Notes under the pieces: generated by a model
What the model saw: the letters and a program-made list of their open reading frames with translations, nothing else
Databases searched by the model: none
What the model was told of the DNA's origin: nothing
NCBI GenBank assembly: GCA_946481585.1
Contig: CAMLOF010000006.1
Location: 1-31,189 of the forward strand
Length of the DNA stretch: 31,189 nucleotides
Direction: 5' to 3'
From: an uncultured Macromonas sp.
GTDB taxonomy: Bacteria; Pseudomonadota; Gammaproteobacteria; Burkholderiales; Burkholderiaceae
Shown: positions 16,949 through 25,334 of the stretch, one piece after another
Layout: each line of letters starts with the position of its first letter
How positions within the stretch are numbered: the stretch's first letter is position 1
Position numbers and translations under genes: made by a program

Positions 16949-17668
16949 TCAATGCTCGCGCAGGCGGGCCCGCAAACGGGCAATCGACTGGCTGTGCAAC
17001 TGGCACACGCGCGATTCCGTCACACCCAGCACAGCGGCAATTTCCTTGAGGTTCATGTCATGCTCGTAATACATGCTCATGACATGCTGTTCCCGCTCCG
17101 GCAGCTTCTTGATCGCCTCCACCAGCGCTGAACGCATGCGCTGGTCGCCCAGCAGAGATTCAGGGTTGGCCTGGCTGTCTGCGGGCAGGTAGCGGTCAAG
17201 GAAATGGTCTTCGTCGTCACCCTTGGCAGCCAGGTCTTCCAGATAGACCAGCTGAGTGCCACGCACCCGAGCCAGCATTTCCTGGTACTCCTGCAAGGGC
17301 ATATCCAACTCTTCGGCGATTTCCGATTCCTTGGGCGCACGCTGCAGGCGCTGCTCAAGGCGTTGCACTGCGTGCTCAATGTCCTTCTGCATCTTGCGGG
17401 CGCCACGAGACATCCAGTCACCTTCACGCAACTCGTCGAGCATGGCGCCGCGAATGCGTTGGCTTGCAAAGGTCTCGAACTGCACCCCTTGCGAGGGCTC
17501 GTAACGGGCCAAGGCCTCGGTCAGGCCGATCATGCCGACCTGGATGAGGTCGTCGACTTCCACGCTGGCGGGCAACTTGACGATCATGTGATGAGCGAGA
17601 CGGTGAACCAAAGGGCTGTACTTGCGTAACTGGGCATCCCGGTCAAGCGTGCCTTTGGCGGTGTACAT
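16949..17668 (-). CDS. fliA: Flagellar RNA polymerase sigma-28 factor
   Basis: This 239-residue sigma factor directs RNA polymerase to late flagellar, motor and chemotaxis promoters. The start MYTAKGTLDRDAQLRKYSPLVHRLAHHM is the standard FliA N-terminus. Region 2 is clear (VEVDDLIQVGMIGLTEALARYEPSQGVQFETFASQRIRGAMLDELR, about 37-81). Region 3 follows, then region 4 with the helix-turn-helix (LPEREQHVMSMYYEHDMNLKEIAAVLGVTESRVCQLHSQSIARLR, about 189-234). The frame is open to 17749, but ATG 17668 has GGAG seven bases upstream and matches the family. This start overlaps the flhG-like stop by 26 bases. Its regulator flgM is convergent next door. Confidence 0.96.
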   Translation of the reverse strand: MYTAKGTLDRDAQLRKYSPLVHRLAHHMIVKLPASVEVDDLIQVGMIGLTEALARYEPSQGVQFETFASQRIRGAMLDELREGDWMSRGARKMQKDIEHAVQRLEQRLQRAPKESEIAEELDMPLQEYQEMLARVRGTQLVYLEDLAAKGDDEDHFLDRYLPADSQANPESLLGDQRMRSALVEAIKKLPEREQHVMSMYYEHDMNLKEIAAVLGVTESRVCQLHSQSIARLRARLREH

Positions 17669-18365
17669 CTGAAGCTCCGATGATCGGATCGGCTGTTGGC
17701 TGTCGGTACTCAAAGCGTTGGTCAACATGTTCTCGGGCGCGCTTTTCATCGATCATCAGAGCACAGTCCAGCACTCGCAAAAGACAGGCATCGGATTCAC
17801 GACGCTGCGTTCCCGAACACTGTTCATCATACCCCAGCACCCACACTGACGGAACCGCGCCCAGGCGCTGTTCGCAGGTAGATGCAATGGCCTGGGCCAC
17901 CTGGCGATGGCGCTCCGCCGGGCCTGTACCGGGCATCAGCAGCACGGGCTCCAAACCCGCTGCCTGCACCAGCACCTTCACGGCGTTGTAGGCCCATATC
18001 AGCGAACGTCGCTCGTCATGCAATGCAACGAGCGGGCGCGCGTGGCTGTCAGCCAGCAGCACTGCCATCGCTTCCAGCGGGGCATGCAACAGCACCACGC
18101 AGCCTGGGCCAATGCCAGACAGCCAGCGCCTCAACACGACCTGGTGGCCTGCGGCGGCGTCGCGCGGGGAAAGCCCGCTCATGTCTTCCAGCACCACCAC
18201 CGTCTGCCCCTGGGCCTTCAGCCCTTGTTCCAGGGTCCAAAGCAGTTCGTGGGAGTAGCGCAGCGTCTCGGGTGAATCTCCAGCCACGACCGGCAACACC
18301 CTGGTCGGCAGGGCCAGATCCCAACTGGCCAAGCCCCGCGCTTGATCGGAGAGGTTCTCAAACAT
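17643..18365 (-). CDS. flhG: FlhG-like protein lacking Walker A (degenerate MinD/ParA type)
   Basis: This roughly 240-residue protein lies between flhF and fliA, the fixed position of FlhG (FleN), the MinD-type ATPase limiting flagellar number. It keeps the N-terminal DQARGL (residues 7-12), matching the DQAxxLR motif that in FlhG stimulates FlhF GTPase, although the final Arg is Ala. It also keeps a trace of the second ATPase motif (VVVLEDMSGLSPRD, compare LDADxGLANxD). Where KGGxGKT should stand it has VVAGDSPETLR, so ATP binding by the usual P-loop is lost. The start is uncertain: ATGs at 18386, 18374 and 18365 are in frame; 18365 overlaps the flhF stop and gives MFENLSDQARGL. The name is by position and remnant motifs. 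Confidence 0.72.
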   Translation of the reverse strand: MFENLSDQARGLASWDLALPTRVLPVVAGDSPETLRYSHELLWTLEQGLKAQGQTVVVLEDMSGLSPRDAAAGHQVVLRRWLSGIGPGCVVLLHAPLEAMAVLLADSHARPLVALHDERRSLIWAYNAVKVLVQAAGLEPVLLMPGTGPAERHRQVAQAIASTCEQRLGAVPSVWVLGYDEQCSGTQRRESDACLLRVLDCALMIDEKRAREHVDQRFEYRQPTADPIIGASDVHRQRHA

Positions 18366-19857
18366 GCCAGGCATCCAGTTGGACACCGGATTGCACCGGG
18401 TCGGTGAAGAAGAAGGCCAGCTCGGAGGAGCGCGGGTCGTAGGCAGACTTGCCGCTGCTGGCCATGGACATGCGAACCAAAGCCTGGGCGTCGGGGCGCT
18501 GCCAGTCTTCGGGCACGCGCTGGCCTGTGCTCAGGCCACGCAATACCACCTGATGGCGCAGCAGCGCATCCACCGCCGGGCCCAGCTTGGCGGCCTCGTC
18601 TACCTTGGACAGCACCGCGCCATACAGCTGCGTGCCCTTGTAGGCGTGGAACACCTCGTCCAGCGTGTCGCCGTGGCTACCGGCGTTGAGCACCAGCAGC
18701 TTCTTGATCTTGGGCGTGGCCAGCATCTCCATCATCTCCTGGATACGGGGGTCCTTCTGGCCCAGGCCTGCGGTGTCGATGATGACCATGCGCTTGTTGG
18801 CCAACAGGTTGAGCAGGTCCTGCAGTGCGGCACGGTCGTGAGCCAGGTGCGCCACCACGCCCAACATGCGGCCGTAGGTACGCAGTTGTTCGTAACCCGC
18901 CACGCGGTAGGTGTCCAGCGTGATGAGGCCCACGCTGTTGGCGCCATAGGCCTTGACGCACTGCGCTGCCAGCTTGGCTGCGGTGGTCGTTTTGCCCACG
19001 CCGGTGGAGCCGACCAGCGCGAACACGCCACCTTCGTCACACAGAGCGCTGGCATCCTGCACCGTCTTCAGGTTGCGCGCCAGCACCTCCTGGGTCCAAC
19101 GGAAGGCGTCGGCCGCGCCGTACTCGGCAGGCAGGCGCTCGGTCACAGCACGCGCCACCGTGGGCGAATAGCCCGCACGGATCAGCTTGTGCATCAACCC
19201 CGACTGGATCGGGTTCTGCTTGGCGCTGCCCATCCACGCCAGGGTGTTGAAGCGCTCTTCCATCATGGCGCGCAGGTTGTTGATCTCGTCAGCCAGACGC
19301 GGATCAGCAGCACCTGGCTGTTCCGCAGGTTTGCGGGCGGCCTCGGAGGCCGCTTTGGCGGGTGCGGCTGGGCGCGCGGCCGGTTCGCTGGCCTGCCCAA
19401 AGGGCAAGGTCACATCAGCTTGGCGGTCGAACGGGGTGGGTGCGCGCTCCGCCTTTGCGGGGCGGGCCGCCGCCGCTGATGCATTGCCCTGAAGGGACTC
19501 GCGGCGCTTGCGCAACATGCGCTCGCGCACGTAGTCCTGGAAGGACAAGGTGCTCATGGCCAGGGTCTCGGTGTCCTGCGCAACCGTGCTGTTCGGCGAA
19601 ACGGTCGGCATCTGCTGTGCCGCACGTTGCTGCAGGCTCATACCCTGGCGCGGCGCAGCCAGTGCGGGCGCCCCAGGGGCACGGGTCACAGCGCTTTGCG
19701 TCGCCAGGCTTTCCAGGTTTTCTTCGGCCGTGGCCACCACCTCAAAACCATCTTGCGTGGCGCGGCTCGACAGAATCACTGCAGTGTCGCCATAGGCCGC
19801 GCGGGCCAGAGACATGGCTTCACGGGACGTAGGTGCAATAAAGCGTTGGGCGTTCAT
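18358..19857 (-). CDS. flhF: SRP-type GTPase FlhF
   Basis: This 499-residue signal-recognition-particle-like GTPase recruits early flagellar parts to the cell pole. The N-terminal B-domain starts MNAQRFIAPTSREAMSLARAAYGDTAVILSSR. An Ala/Pro-rich linker (about 120-185) leads to the NG domain. Nucleotide motifs are intact: GSTGVGKT at 283-290, DTYRVAGYEQL from 315, DTAGLGQKD at 361-369, and SKVDE (G4, normally TKxDE) at 417-421. GGAGAG precedes the ATG, which overlaps the flhA stop by four bases. An intact GTPase next to a degenerate FlhG is notable. Confidence 0.95.
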   Translation of the reverse strand: MNAQRFIAPTSREAMSLARAAYGDTAVILSSRATQDGFEVVATAEENLESLATQSAVTRAPGAPALAAPRQGMSLQQRAAQQMPTVSPNSTVAQDTETLAMSTLSFQDYVRERMLRKRRESLQGNASAAAARPAKAERAPTPFDRQADVTLPFGQASEPAARPAAPAKAASEAARKPAEQPGAADPRLADEINNLRAMMEERFNTLAWMGSAKQNPIQSGLMHKLIRAGYSPTVARAVTERLPAEYGAADAFRWTQEVLARNLKTVQDASALCDEGGVFALVGSTGVGKTTTAAKLAAQCVKAYGANSVGLITLDTYRVAGYEQLRTYGRMLGVVAHLAHDRAALQDLLNLLANKRMVIIDTAGLGQKDPRIQEMMEMLATPKIKKLLVLNAGSHGDTLDEVFHAYKGTQLYGAVLSKVDEAAKLGPAVDALLRHQVVLRGLSTGQRVPEDWQRPDAQALVRMSMASSGKSAYDPRSSELAFFFTDPVQSGVQLDAWHV

Positions 19858-21953
19858 GCGGGCTCTCCAAGGATCGGGCCGATCCGGATCAGATGGGTTT
19901 CAGGGATTTCGCTGTGCGCCAGCACTTGCAGGCGAGGCGCAGCCCGGCGCAGCAGGCGCGCCATGGCGGAACGGATGGAATCGGGCACCAGCAGGCAGGC
20001 GGGCACGCCCGACTCCTCCTGGCGGTTGGCCACTTTGGCGGCCGACTGCGTCAGCATGTCGGCCACGCCGGGGTCCAGCGCTGCCATGCCAGTACCGCTC
20101 AGGGCCTGCGTCAGCAAGCGCTCCAGGCCGGGTTCGATGGCGATGACTTCGAGTTCGTTGACCGGGCCGTAGATCTGCTGAACGATGGCCGGGGCCAGTG
20201 CCTGGCGCACGCGGCGTGCCAGCTCGGCGGGGTCCTGGGTCTGGCCTGCGTGTTCTGCCAGCGCCTCGATGATGGTGCGGATGTCGCGGATGTTCACGGA
20301 CTCCTCCAGCAACAGCTGAAGGACTTTCTGGAACACGCCAATAGACACCATCTTGGGTACGACTTCTTCGATCAGTTTCGGGGCCAGTTTGGCCACGTGC
20401 TCCACCAGTTCCTGGGTCTCGGTACGGCTCAGCAATCTGGCGGCGTGGACTTGCATCAAGTGTGACAAATGTGTGGCCAGCACGGTCTCCGAATCAACCA
20501 CGGTATAGCCCGCCATTTGGGCGTTTTCCTTTTGCCGATCGTCGATCCACTGCGCAGGCAGGCCGAAGGCCGGATCGGTGGTGGCAGTGCCAATAAGCGG
20601 CGTCTTGATGTGGCCCGGGTTGATGGCCAGGAACTGCCCAGGGAACACCTCGCCTTCGCCCACCACCACGCCGCGCAGCGTGATGCGATAGGCACTGGGC
20701 CGCAGTTCCAGGTTGTCGCGCACGTGCACGGGCGGCGGCAGAAAGCCAACTTCCTGCGCAAACTTCTTGCGTACGCCTTTGATGCGGGTCAGCAGGTCGC
20801 CCTGGCGGCTCTTGTCCACCAGCGGAATCAGGCGATAGCCCAACTCCAGGCCCAGCAAGTCGACGGGCTGCAGATCGTCCCACGACGCCTCGGTATCGGC
20901 AGGTGCCTTGGCGGTCGCGGCAGCTTGCTGAGCAGCCACTTCCTCAGGCTTGGGTTTTGCCTGCTCTTTTGCCACCCAGTACGCCAGGCCGCCCACCAAT
21001 CCCGCAAACGTCAGGAACACCAGGTGCGGCATGCCCGGCACAATGCCCAGCAGGAACAGCACACCAGCCGTCACACCCAGCACCTTGGGTGAGACAAACA
21101 TCTGCTGCACGATCTGCTGGCCCAGGTCTTCGTCTTTGCCCACACGCGAAACCACCATCGCCGCAGACACCGAAATCAGCAGACCCGGCACCTGTGCAAC
21201 CAGCGCATCACCCACCGCCAGCGTGATGTAGCTGCTGGCCGCGTCAGCCACCGTCAGGCCGTGCTGCAGCACACCAATCGCAAAGCCGCCGACGATGTTG
21301 ATGACGAGGATAAGGATGCCGGCGATGGCGTCGCCGCGCACGAACTTGGAGGCACCGTCCATGTTGCCGAAGAAGTCCGCCTCTTCGCCCACCTCGGAGC
21401 GGCGGCGCTTGGCCTCCTTCTCGTCGATGATCCCCGCGTTCAGGTCGGCATCGATGGCCATCTGCTTGCCCGGCATGGCGTCCAGGGTAAACCGGGCGCC
21501 CACCTCTGCAATACGCTCAGCACCCTTGGTGATCACAATAAAGTTAATGACCACGAGGATCATGAACACGATAAGACCAACAGCGAAATTGCCGCCGATC
21601 AGGAAGGTCCCGAACGCTTCGATCACGGCACCCGCTGCGCCAGTTCCTGAATGTCCCTCCATCAGCACCACACGGGTAGATGCCACGTTCAACGCGAGCC
21701 GCAACAACGTGGTCAGCAACAGCACCACCGGAAACGCCACGAAGTCCAGCGCACGCTTCATGTAAGACGCCACCATCATCACCGTCAGCGAGATGGCGAT
21801 GTTCAGCGTGAAGAAGGTGTCCAGCATCCAAGGCGACAAGGGCAGCACCAGCATGGACAGGATGACCATCACCAGGATGGGCGCTGCCAATGCCGAGGCA
21901 TGCCCCCGGTTGCCTGCGAGCCACTGCTGAATTCTTTGCAACTGCGCGTTCAT
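19854..21953 (-). CDS. flhA: Flagellar export gate protein FlhA
   Basis: This 699-residue inner-membrane protein is the main gate of the flagellar type III export apparatus. About eight membrane segments occupy the first 320 residues. The conserved cytoplasmic FHIPEP loop follows the fourth or so, with GAERIAEVGARFTLDAMPG near 145-162 and KQMAIDADLNAGIIDEKEA after it. The C-terminal cytoplasmic domain that docks chaperone-substrate complexes is present (LGYRLIPLVD, then LRPSAYRITLRG, and VPACLLVPDSIRSAMARLLRRAAP). Length matches the family. GGGAG lies upstream of the ATG within the 3' end of flhB. It sits three bases after flhB and overlaps flhF. Confidence 0.97.
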   Translation of the reverse strand: MNAQLQRIQQWLAGNRGHASALAAPILVMVILSMLVLPLSPWMLDTFFTLNIAISLTVMMVASYMKRALDFVAFPVVLLLTTLLRLALNVASTRVVLMEGHSGTGAAGAVIEAFGTFLIGGNFAVGLIVFMILVVINFIVITKGAERIAEVGARFTLDAMPGKQMAIDADLNAGIIDEKEAKRRRSEVGEEADFFGNMDGASKFVRGDAIAGILILVINIVGGFAIGVLQHGLTVADAASSYITLAVGDALVAQVPGLLISVSAAMVVSRVGKDEDLGQQIVQQMFVSPKVLGVTAGVLFLLGIVPGMPHLVFLTFAGLVGGLAYWVAKEQAKPKPEEVAAQQAAATAKAPADTEASWDDLQPVDLLGLELGYRLIPLVDKSRQGDLLTRIKGVRKKFAQEVGFLPPPVHVRDNLELRPSAYRITLRGVVVGEGEVFPGQFLAINPGHIKTPLIGTATTDPAFGLPAQWIDDRQKENAQMAGYTVVDSETVLATHLSHLMQVHAARLLSRTETQELVEHVAKLAPKLIEEVVPKMVSIGVFQKVLQLLLEESVNIRDIRTIIEALAEHAGQTQDPAELARRVRQALAPAIVQQIYGPVNELEVIAIEPGLERLLTQALSGTGMAALDPGVADMLTQSAAKVANRQEESGVPACLLVPDSIRSAMARLLRRAAPRLQVLAHSEIPETHLIRIGPILGEPA

Positions 21954-21956
21954 GCG

Positions 21957-23117
21957 TCAGGCTCCCTGGGTGGTATGAGTTTCGCGGCCATGGTGCGGGT
22001 CAAGTTCGACCGGCACTTCGGGCTTGGGCGGTTGAGCGGGCATCGGGCCTTCCCCACGCAATGCCGCGCGCAACTGGTAAACGTAAGCCAGCACTTGCGC
22101 CACGGCGGTAAACAGCGCGGCGGGAATCTGCTGGTCGATCTCGGTGTGGGCGTACAGCGCACGAGCCAGCATCGGCGACTGCAACACAGGTACCTTGGCA
22201 TCGTTCGCCACGTCGCGAATGCGCAGCGCAATCAGGTCCGCGCCTTTTGCAATCACCTGAGGGGCAGCCATGGTGGCGTCGTCGTATTTCAGGGCCACGG
22301 CGTAGTGCGTGGGGTTCATCACCACCAGGTCGGCCTTGGGCACACGGCCGATGCTGTTGCGCTGAGCCATCTCGCGCTGGCGCTGACGCATGCGGCCCTT
22401 GAGCTGCGGGTTGCCCTCGGACTCCTTGTGCTCGTCCTTGACCTCCTGCAGCGACATGCGCAGGCGGTGCCTGTGCAGGTACTGCTGCAGGGGCACATCG
22501 ATAAGCGCCACCAGCGCCACAACGGAAAGCAAACTGCCAACGCCCACGGTGAACCACTGGCCCAACTGGCTGAGCGAAGAAGGCAGGGGGCGCAGCAGCA
22601 GGGTGCCGAACTCCATCATGTGCGAACTGATGAACATACTGGCTACCACCGCCAGCAACGTGGTGATGGCCACGAGTTTGAGCACTTCAAAGAACTGCTG
22701 ACGAGAGAACAGGCGCTGGAATCCGCTCAGCAGGCCAATCTTGGACAGCTGAGGCATCATCGGTTTGGCGCTGAAGACGTAGGAGCCTGCAGCCACGGAC
22801 GCCAGCACCACACCCATGGCCAGCGCCAAGCCAAGCGGCAGCACGAGAAGGAGCAGTTGTTTGACGCCTTCGACCAGATGCTCGGTCGTGGCTTCCGGGT
22901 GCCCGATGACGTTGAGGTCGAAGGTCATGCTCGCGCGCATGCCCGTACGCAGGTGGTCATAGCTCCATGGCACCAGCATGCTCACCAGCAACAACCCACC
23001 ACCCAGCACGACCAGGTGCAACAAATCACGGGAACGGGGAACCTGACCTTCTTCTTTGGCCTTTTGCAACCGCCGTGGTGTGGCGGGCAGGTTCTTGTCT
23101 TGTGAGGAGGAGTCCAT
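21957..23117 (-). CDS. flhB: Flagellar export switch protein FlhB
   Basis: This 386-residue inner-membrane protein switches export from hook to filament substrates. The N-terminus (KNLPATPRRLQKAKEEGQVPRSRD) is a standard FlhB start, followed by four hydrophobic spans up to about residue 210. The cytoplasmic domain carries the self-cleaving NPTH at 268-271 in DLVVMNPTHYAVALKY. The Pro-rich tail ends QPPKPEVPVELDPHHGRETHTTQGA. The ATG at 23117 has no recognisable Shine-Dalgarno sequence and stands two bases from an 8-bp inverted repeat. It follows cheZ after a 91-base gap, the longest inside this operon. Confidence 0.96.
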   Translation of the reverse strand: MDSSSQDKNLPATPRRLQKAKEEGQVPRSRDLLHLVVLGGGLLLVSMLVPWSYDHLRTGMRASMTFDLNVIGHPEATTEHLVEGVKQLLLLVLPLGLALAMGVVLASVAAGSYVFSAKPMMPQLSKIGLLSGFQRLFSRQQFFEVLKLVAITTLLAVVASMFISSHMMEFGTLLLRPLPSSLSQLGQWFTVGVGSLLSVVALVALIDVPLQQYLHRHRLRMSLQEVKDEHKESEGNPQLKGRMRQRQREMAQRNSIGRVPKADLVVMNPTHYAVALKYDDATMAAPQVIAKGADLIALRIRDVANDAKVPVLQSPMLARALYAHTEIDQQIPAALFTAVAQVLAYVYQLRAALRGEGPMPAQPPKPEVPVELDPHHGRETHTTQGA

Positions 23118-23119
23118 GG

Positions 23120-23143
23120 GCGGTCAAACAGGTCGTTGACCGC
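23120..23143 (-). promoter_or_regulatory. Inverted repeat against the flhB start codon
   Basis: On the minus strand GCGGTCAA, eight loop bases, and TTGACCGC form a perfect 8-bp stem ending two bases before the flhB ATG. It occupies the space where a ribosome-binding site should be. It could hold down flhB translation or be a binding site for a dimeric regulator; nothing in the sequence decides between these. Confidence 0.45.
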
Positions 23144-23180
23144 ATTGTCCGGCGGGGGCTGCCCGCACTAAAGCGCGATA

Positions 23181-23200
23181 AAGCCGGGCAAACCCGGCTT
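23181..23200 (-). terminator. Hairpin between cheZ and flhB (possible attenuator)
   Basis: AAGCCGGG, loop TTTG, CCCGGCTT on the minus strand is a perfect 8-bp stem lying eight bases after the cheZ stop. The bases after it are TATCGC, so with the stem's own TT the T-run is only three. This suggests partial termination or an mRNA 3'-end stabiliser rather than a full stop before the export-gate genes. Confidence 0.5.
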
Positions 23201-23208
23201 ATTTCAAA

Positions 23209-23853
23209 TCAGAAGCCCAGGCTGGCGAGCAAGTCGTCCACCTGTGACTGATCCGTCACCACGTCGGTGCGGCCATCGGGGTTGACCACGGGCCCCGCCA
23301 ACTCTTCGCGGGAAGCGGTGGCCGCGCGGGCACTGCTTTCCTCGGCCTGAGCCAGAGCATGCGGCGCGGCCTGCAACAGCAGCTGCAACAACTGCCCTTC
23401 GATGGTAGCGGCCAAGGCAACCACCTTCTTGATCACTTGGCCGGTCAGGTCGTGGAAGTCCTGAGCCATCATGATTTCGGTGAGGTGCGTGTCCGTGCGC
23501 TCCGCACTCAGCTGGATCTTCTCAGACCACTCGGTGAGTTCCGGCATGGCCCACTTGAGACCAGGCACCCTGCGAAGGGTGTCCAGCAGCTGCTTGCTGT
23601 GGTCGATGACCCGCTCTTGCTCGGCCTTTGCCTCGTCCACGCGGTTGAGCACCTTCTCGGCAGCTTCACCGGTCAGGCGGGCAATATATTCCAGACGGCT
23701 GCGCGCGTCGGGCAACTCCTCGACAGTCCCCTTGAGGACCGGTGTGTATCCCAGCTCGTTGAGCGCGTCGTGCAGTTGCCGGGTGATGGAACCCAGCTTC
23801 TGGTACATGTCTGAAGAGGCAAGGTCTTCGGTCTTGGCGGCTTCGTGAGTCAT
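23209..23853 (-). CDS. cheZ: CheY-phosphate phosphatase
   Basis: This 214-residue protein dephosphorylates CheY-P to reset the motor signal. The active motif is QDFHDLTGQVIKKVV, with Asp135 and Gln139 standing for the catalytic D143 and Q147 of E. coli CheZ. The C-terminal CheY-binding peptide (SQVDDLLASLGF) is intact. The middle is long-helical, as in the four-helix-bundle dimer. The frame opens at 23871, but ATG 23853 has AGGAG eight bases upstream and gives the usual MTHEAAK-type start. It begins 11 bases after cheY. Confidence 0.95.
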   Translation of the reverse strand: MTHEAAKTEDLASSDMYQKLGSITRQLHDALNELGYTPVLKGTVEELPDARSRLEYIARLTGEAAEKVLNRVDEAKAEQERVIDHSKQLLDTLRRVPGLKWAMPELTEWSEKIQLSAERTDTHLTEIMMAQDFHDLTGQVIKKVVALAATIEGQLLQLLLQAAPHALAQAEESSARAATASREELAGPVVNPDGRTDVVTDQSQVDDLLASLGF

Positions 23854-23864
23854 GCGCCAAACTC

Positions 23865-24248
23865 CTACCAACCCATCTTCTTGAAGATGTTTGCCAGCTT
23901 TTCTTCAAGCGTCGCCTTGGTGAAGGGTTTGACGATGTACCCCGCTGCACCGCCCTGCGCTGCGGCGATGATGTCTTCCTTGCGTGCTTCGGCAGTCACC
24001 ATCAGCACCGGAATGTGTTTGAGTTTCTCATCGGCCTTGATTTGGGTGAGCAACTCAAAGCCGTTCATGTTGGGCATGTTGATGTCGCTCACCACGAAAT
24101 CGAACTTGCCGTTGCGCAGCTTGTGCAGCGCAACCACGCCGTCCTCAGCCTCGTCAGCGTCTGCGTGGCCAATCTCCTTCAGGAGGTTGCGCACGATGCG
24201 GCGCATGGTGGAAAAGTCATCAACAATCAAAAATCGCAAGTCGGCCAT
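23865..24248 (-). CDS. cheY: Chemotaxis response regulator CheY
   Basis: This 127-residue single-domain response regulator in its phosphorylated form binds the flagellar switch and changes rotation. The active site is complete: Asp10-Asp11 ([18 protein letters not shown]), phosphoacceptor Asp55 ([11 protein letters not shown]), Thr85 (MVTAEA) and Lys107 (YIVKPF), with Tyr104 in place of E. coli Tyr106. GGAG lies seven bases before the ATG. It is paired with cheZ and separated from motB by 51 bases that contain 2.7 copies of TAAGTG. The kinase CheA is not in the window. Confidence 0.97.
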   Translation of the reverse strand: MADLRFLIVDDFSTMRRIVRNLLKEIGHADADEAEDGVVALHKLRNGKFDFVVSDINMPNMNGFELLTQIKADEKLKHIPVLMVTAEARKEDIIAAAQGGAAGYIVKPFTKATLEEKLANIFKKMGW

Positions 24249-24299
24249 AGGGTGCTCCGATTGGAGAGGGCTCTAAGTGTAAGTGTAAGACGAAGGCGG

Positions 24300-25319
24300 T
24301 CACCGAGGCGCAGTCTGCGGACCGCTGCCCGGGGGCACGATGACCTGCGGAATGTTGCCTGGTGAAACAGCCGGGGGCGCCACATTGATGGCCGGAGTAC
24401 CGCCCATCTGAGCGGCTTCCTGAGTCTCGGGCGTGGTCGTATCCAGTTCGAAAGACTTGTTCATCCTTTCTTCCGCCTCTTTGGACATGACCAATATGCT
24501 GATGCGCCGGTTGATGGGCGCGAACGGTTTGTCGGGCTCCAGCGGATAGCTCGCCGCCAACCCCACCACCCGCGCCAGCTTGGCATCGGGTATGCCGGCC
24601 AACACCAGTTCGCGGCGCGAGGCGTTGGCGCGATCGGCCGAAAGCTCCCAGTTGCTGTATCCCCGGTCGCCGCTGCCGTAAGGGGTGGCATCGGTATGCC
24701 CGGTGAGCGCAATGCGGTTCTCAACGTCTTTTAGGGCGGAGCCGATCTCCCGAAGGATGTCACGCATGTAGGGCTTGACCACAGCACTGCCCACGTCGAA
24801 CATGGGCCGGTTCTGCTCGTCAACGATCTGGATGTTCAGGCCATCCTGCACCTTTTCCAGCTTGATCTGGCTCTTGAACTCGGCCAGGCGCGGGTTGTTG
24901 GTGATCACCGTTTCGATCCGCTCCTTCATGATCTGAAGGCGACGCATGTCTTGCCGCATGGCCTCGGCCCTTGCCACAGCGGCCCCCAGTTCGCGCGTCT
25001 TCACGTCAACGTCGCCGCGCGCCGCCTCACCAACTTCCTGGGTCAGGTCGTCGCCACCACCGGGCAGAATGGAGTTGCTGGCGCCGCTGCCCGGCCCCCC
25101 GAACAAGGCCACCTTCAGTGGCGCGTTGAAGTAATCGGAAATACCTTTGCGGTCGCCCTCGGTGGTGGAGCCCAGCAGCCACATCAGCAGGAAGAAAGCC
25201 ATCATCGCCGTCACGAAATCGGCGTAGGCAATCTTCCAGGCGCCGCCATGCGCACCATGCGCGCCTTTCTTGACGCGTTTGATGATGATGGGTTGCAGCT
25301 GCTTGCCGGAGGTGGCCAT
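24300..25319 (-). CDS. motB: Flagellar motor stator protein MotB
   Basis: This 339-residue stator subunit anchors MotA to peptidoglycan and carries the ion-binding acid. A basic N-terminus precedes one membrane span (KIAYADFVTAMMAFFLLMWLLG) with the ion-binding Asp34. The plug/linker follows, then an OmpA-type peptidoglycan-binding domain (about 190-290) with LTGHTDATPYG, LSADRANASRRELVLAGI and PINRRISILVM. The Pro/Thr-rich tail is variable. The absence of sodium-type markers is in line with a proton motor, but that is inference. It lies 15 bases after motA. Confidence 0.96.
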   Translation of the reverse strand: MATSGKQLQPIIIKRVKKGAHGAHGGAWKIAYADFVTAMMAFFLLMWLLGSTTEGDRKGISDYFNAPLKVALFGGPGSGASNSILPGGGDDLTQEVGEAARGDVDVKTRELGAAVARAEAMRQDMRRLQIMKERIETVITNNPRLAEFKSQIKLEKVQDGLNIQIVDEQNRPMFDVGSAVVKPYMRDILREIGSALKDVENRIALTGHTDATPYGSGDRGYSNWELSADRANASRRELVLAGIPDAKLARVVGLAASYPLEPDKPFAPINRRISILVMSKEAEERMNKSFELDTTTPETQEAAQMGGTPAINVAPPAVSPGNIPQVIVPPGSGPQTAPR

Positions 25320-25334
25320 GCGTGTCTTTCCGCC

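Noticed and set aside
21651..23105. A 484-codon plus-strand open frame opposite flhA and flhB
   Set aside because: Gln/His-rich antisense shadow of firmly identified export-gate genes.
24274..24289. TAAGTG repeated 2.7 times between cheY and motB
   Set aside because: Too short and unsupported by any partner element; likely a small replication-slippage repeat.
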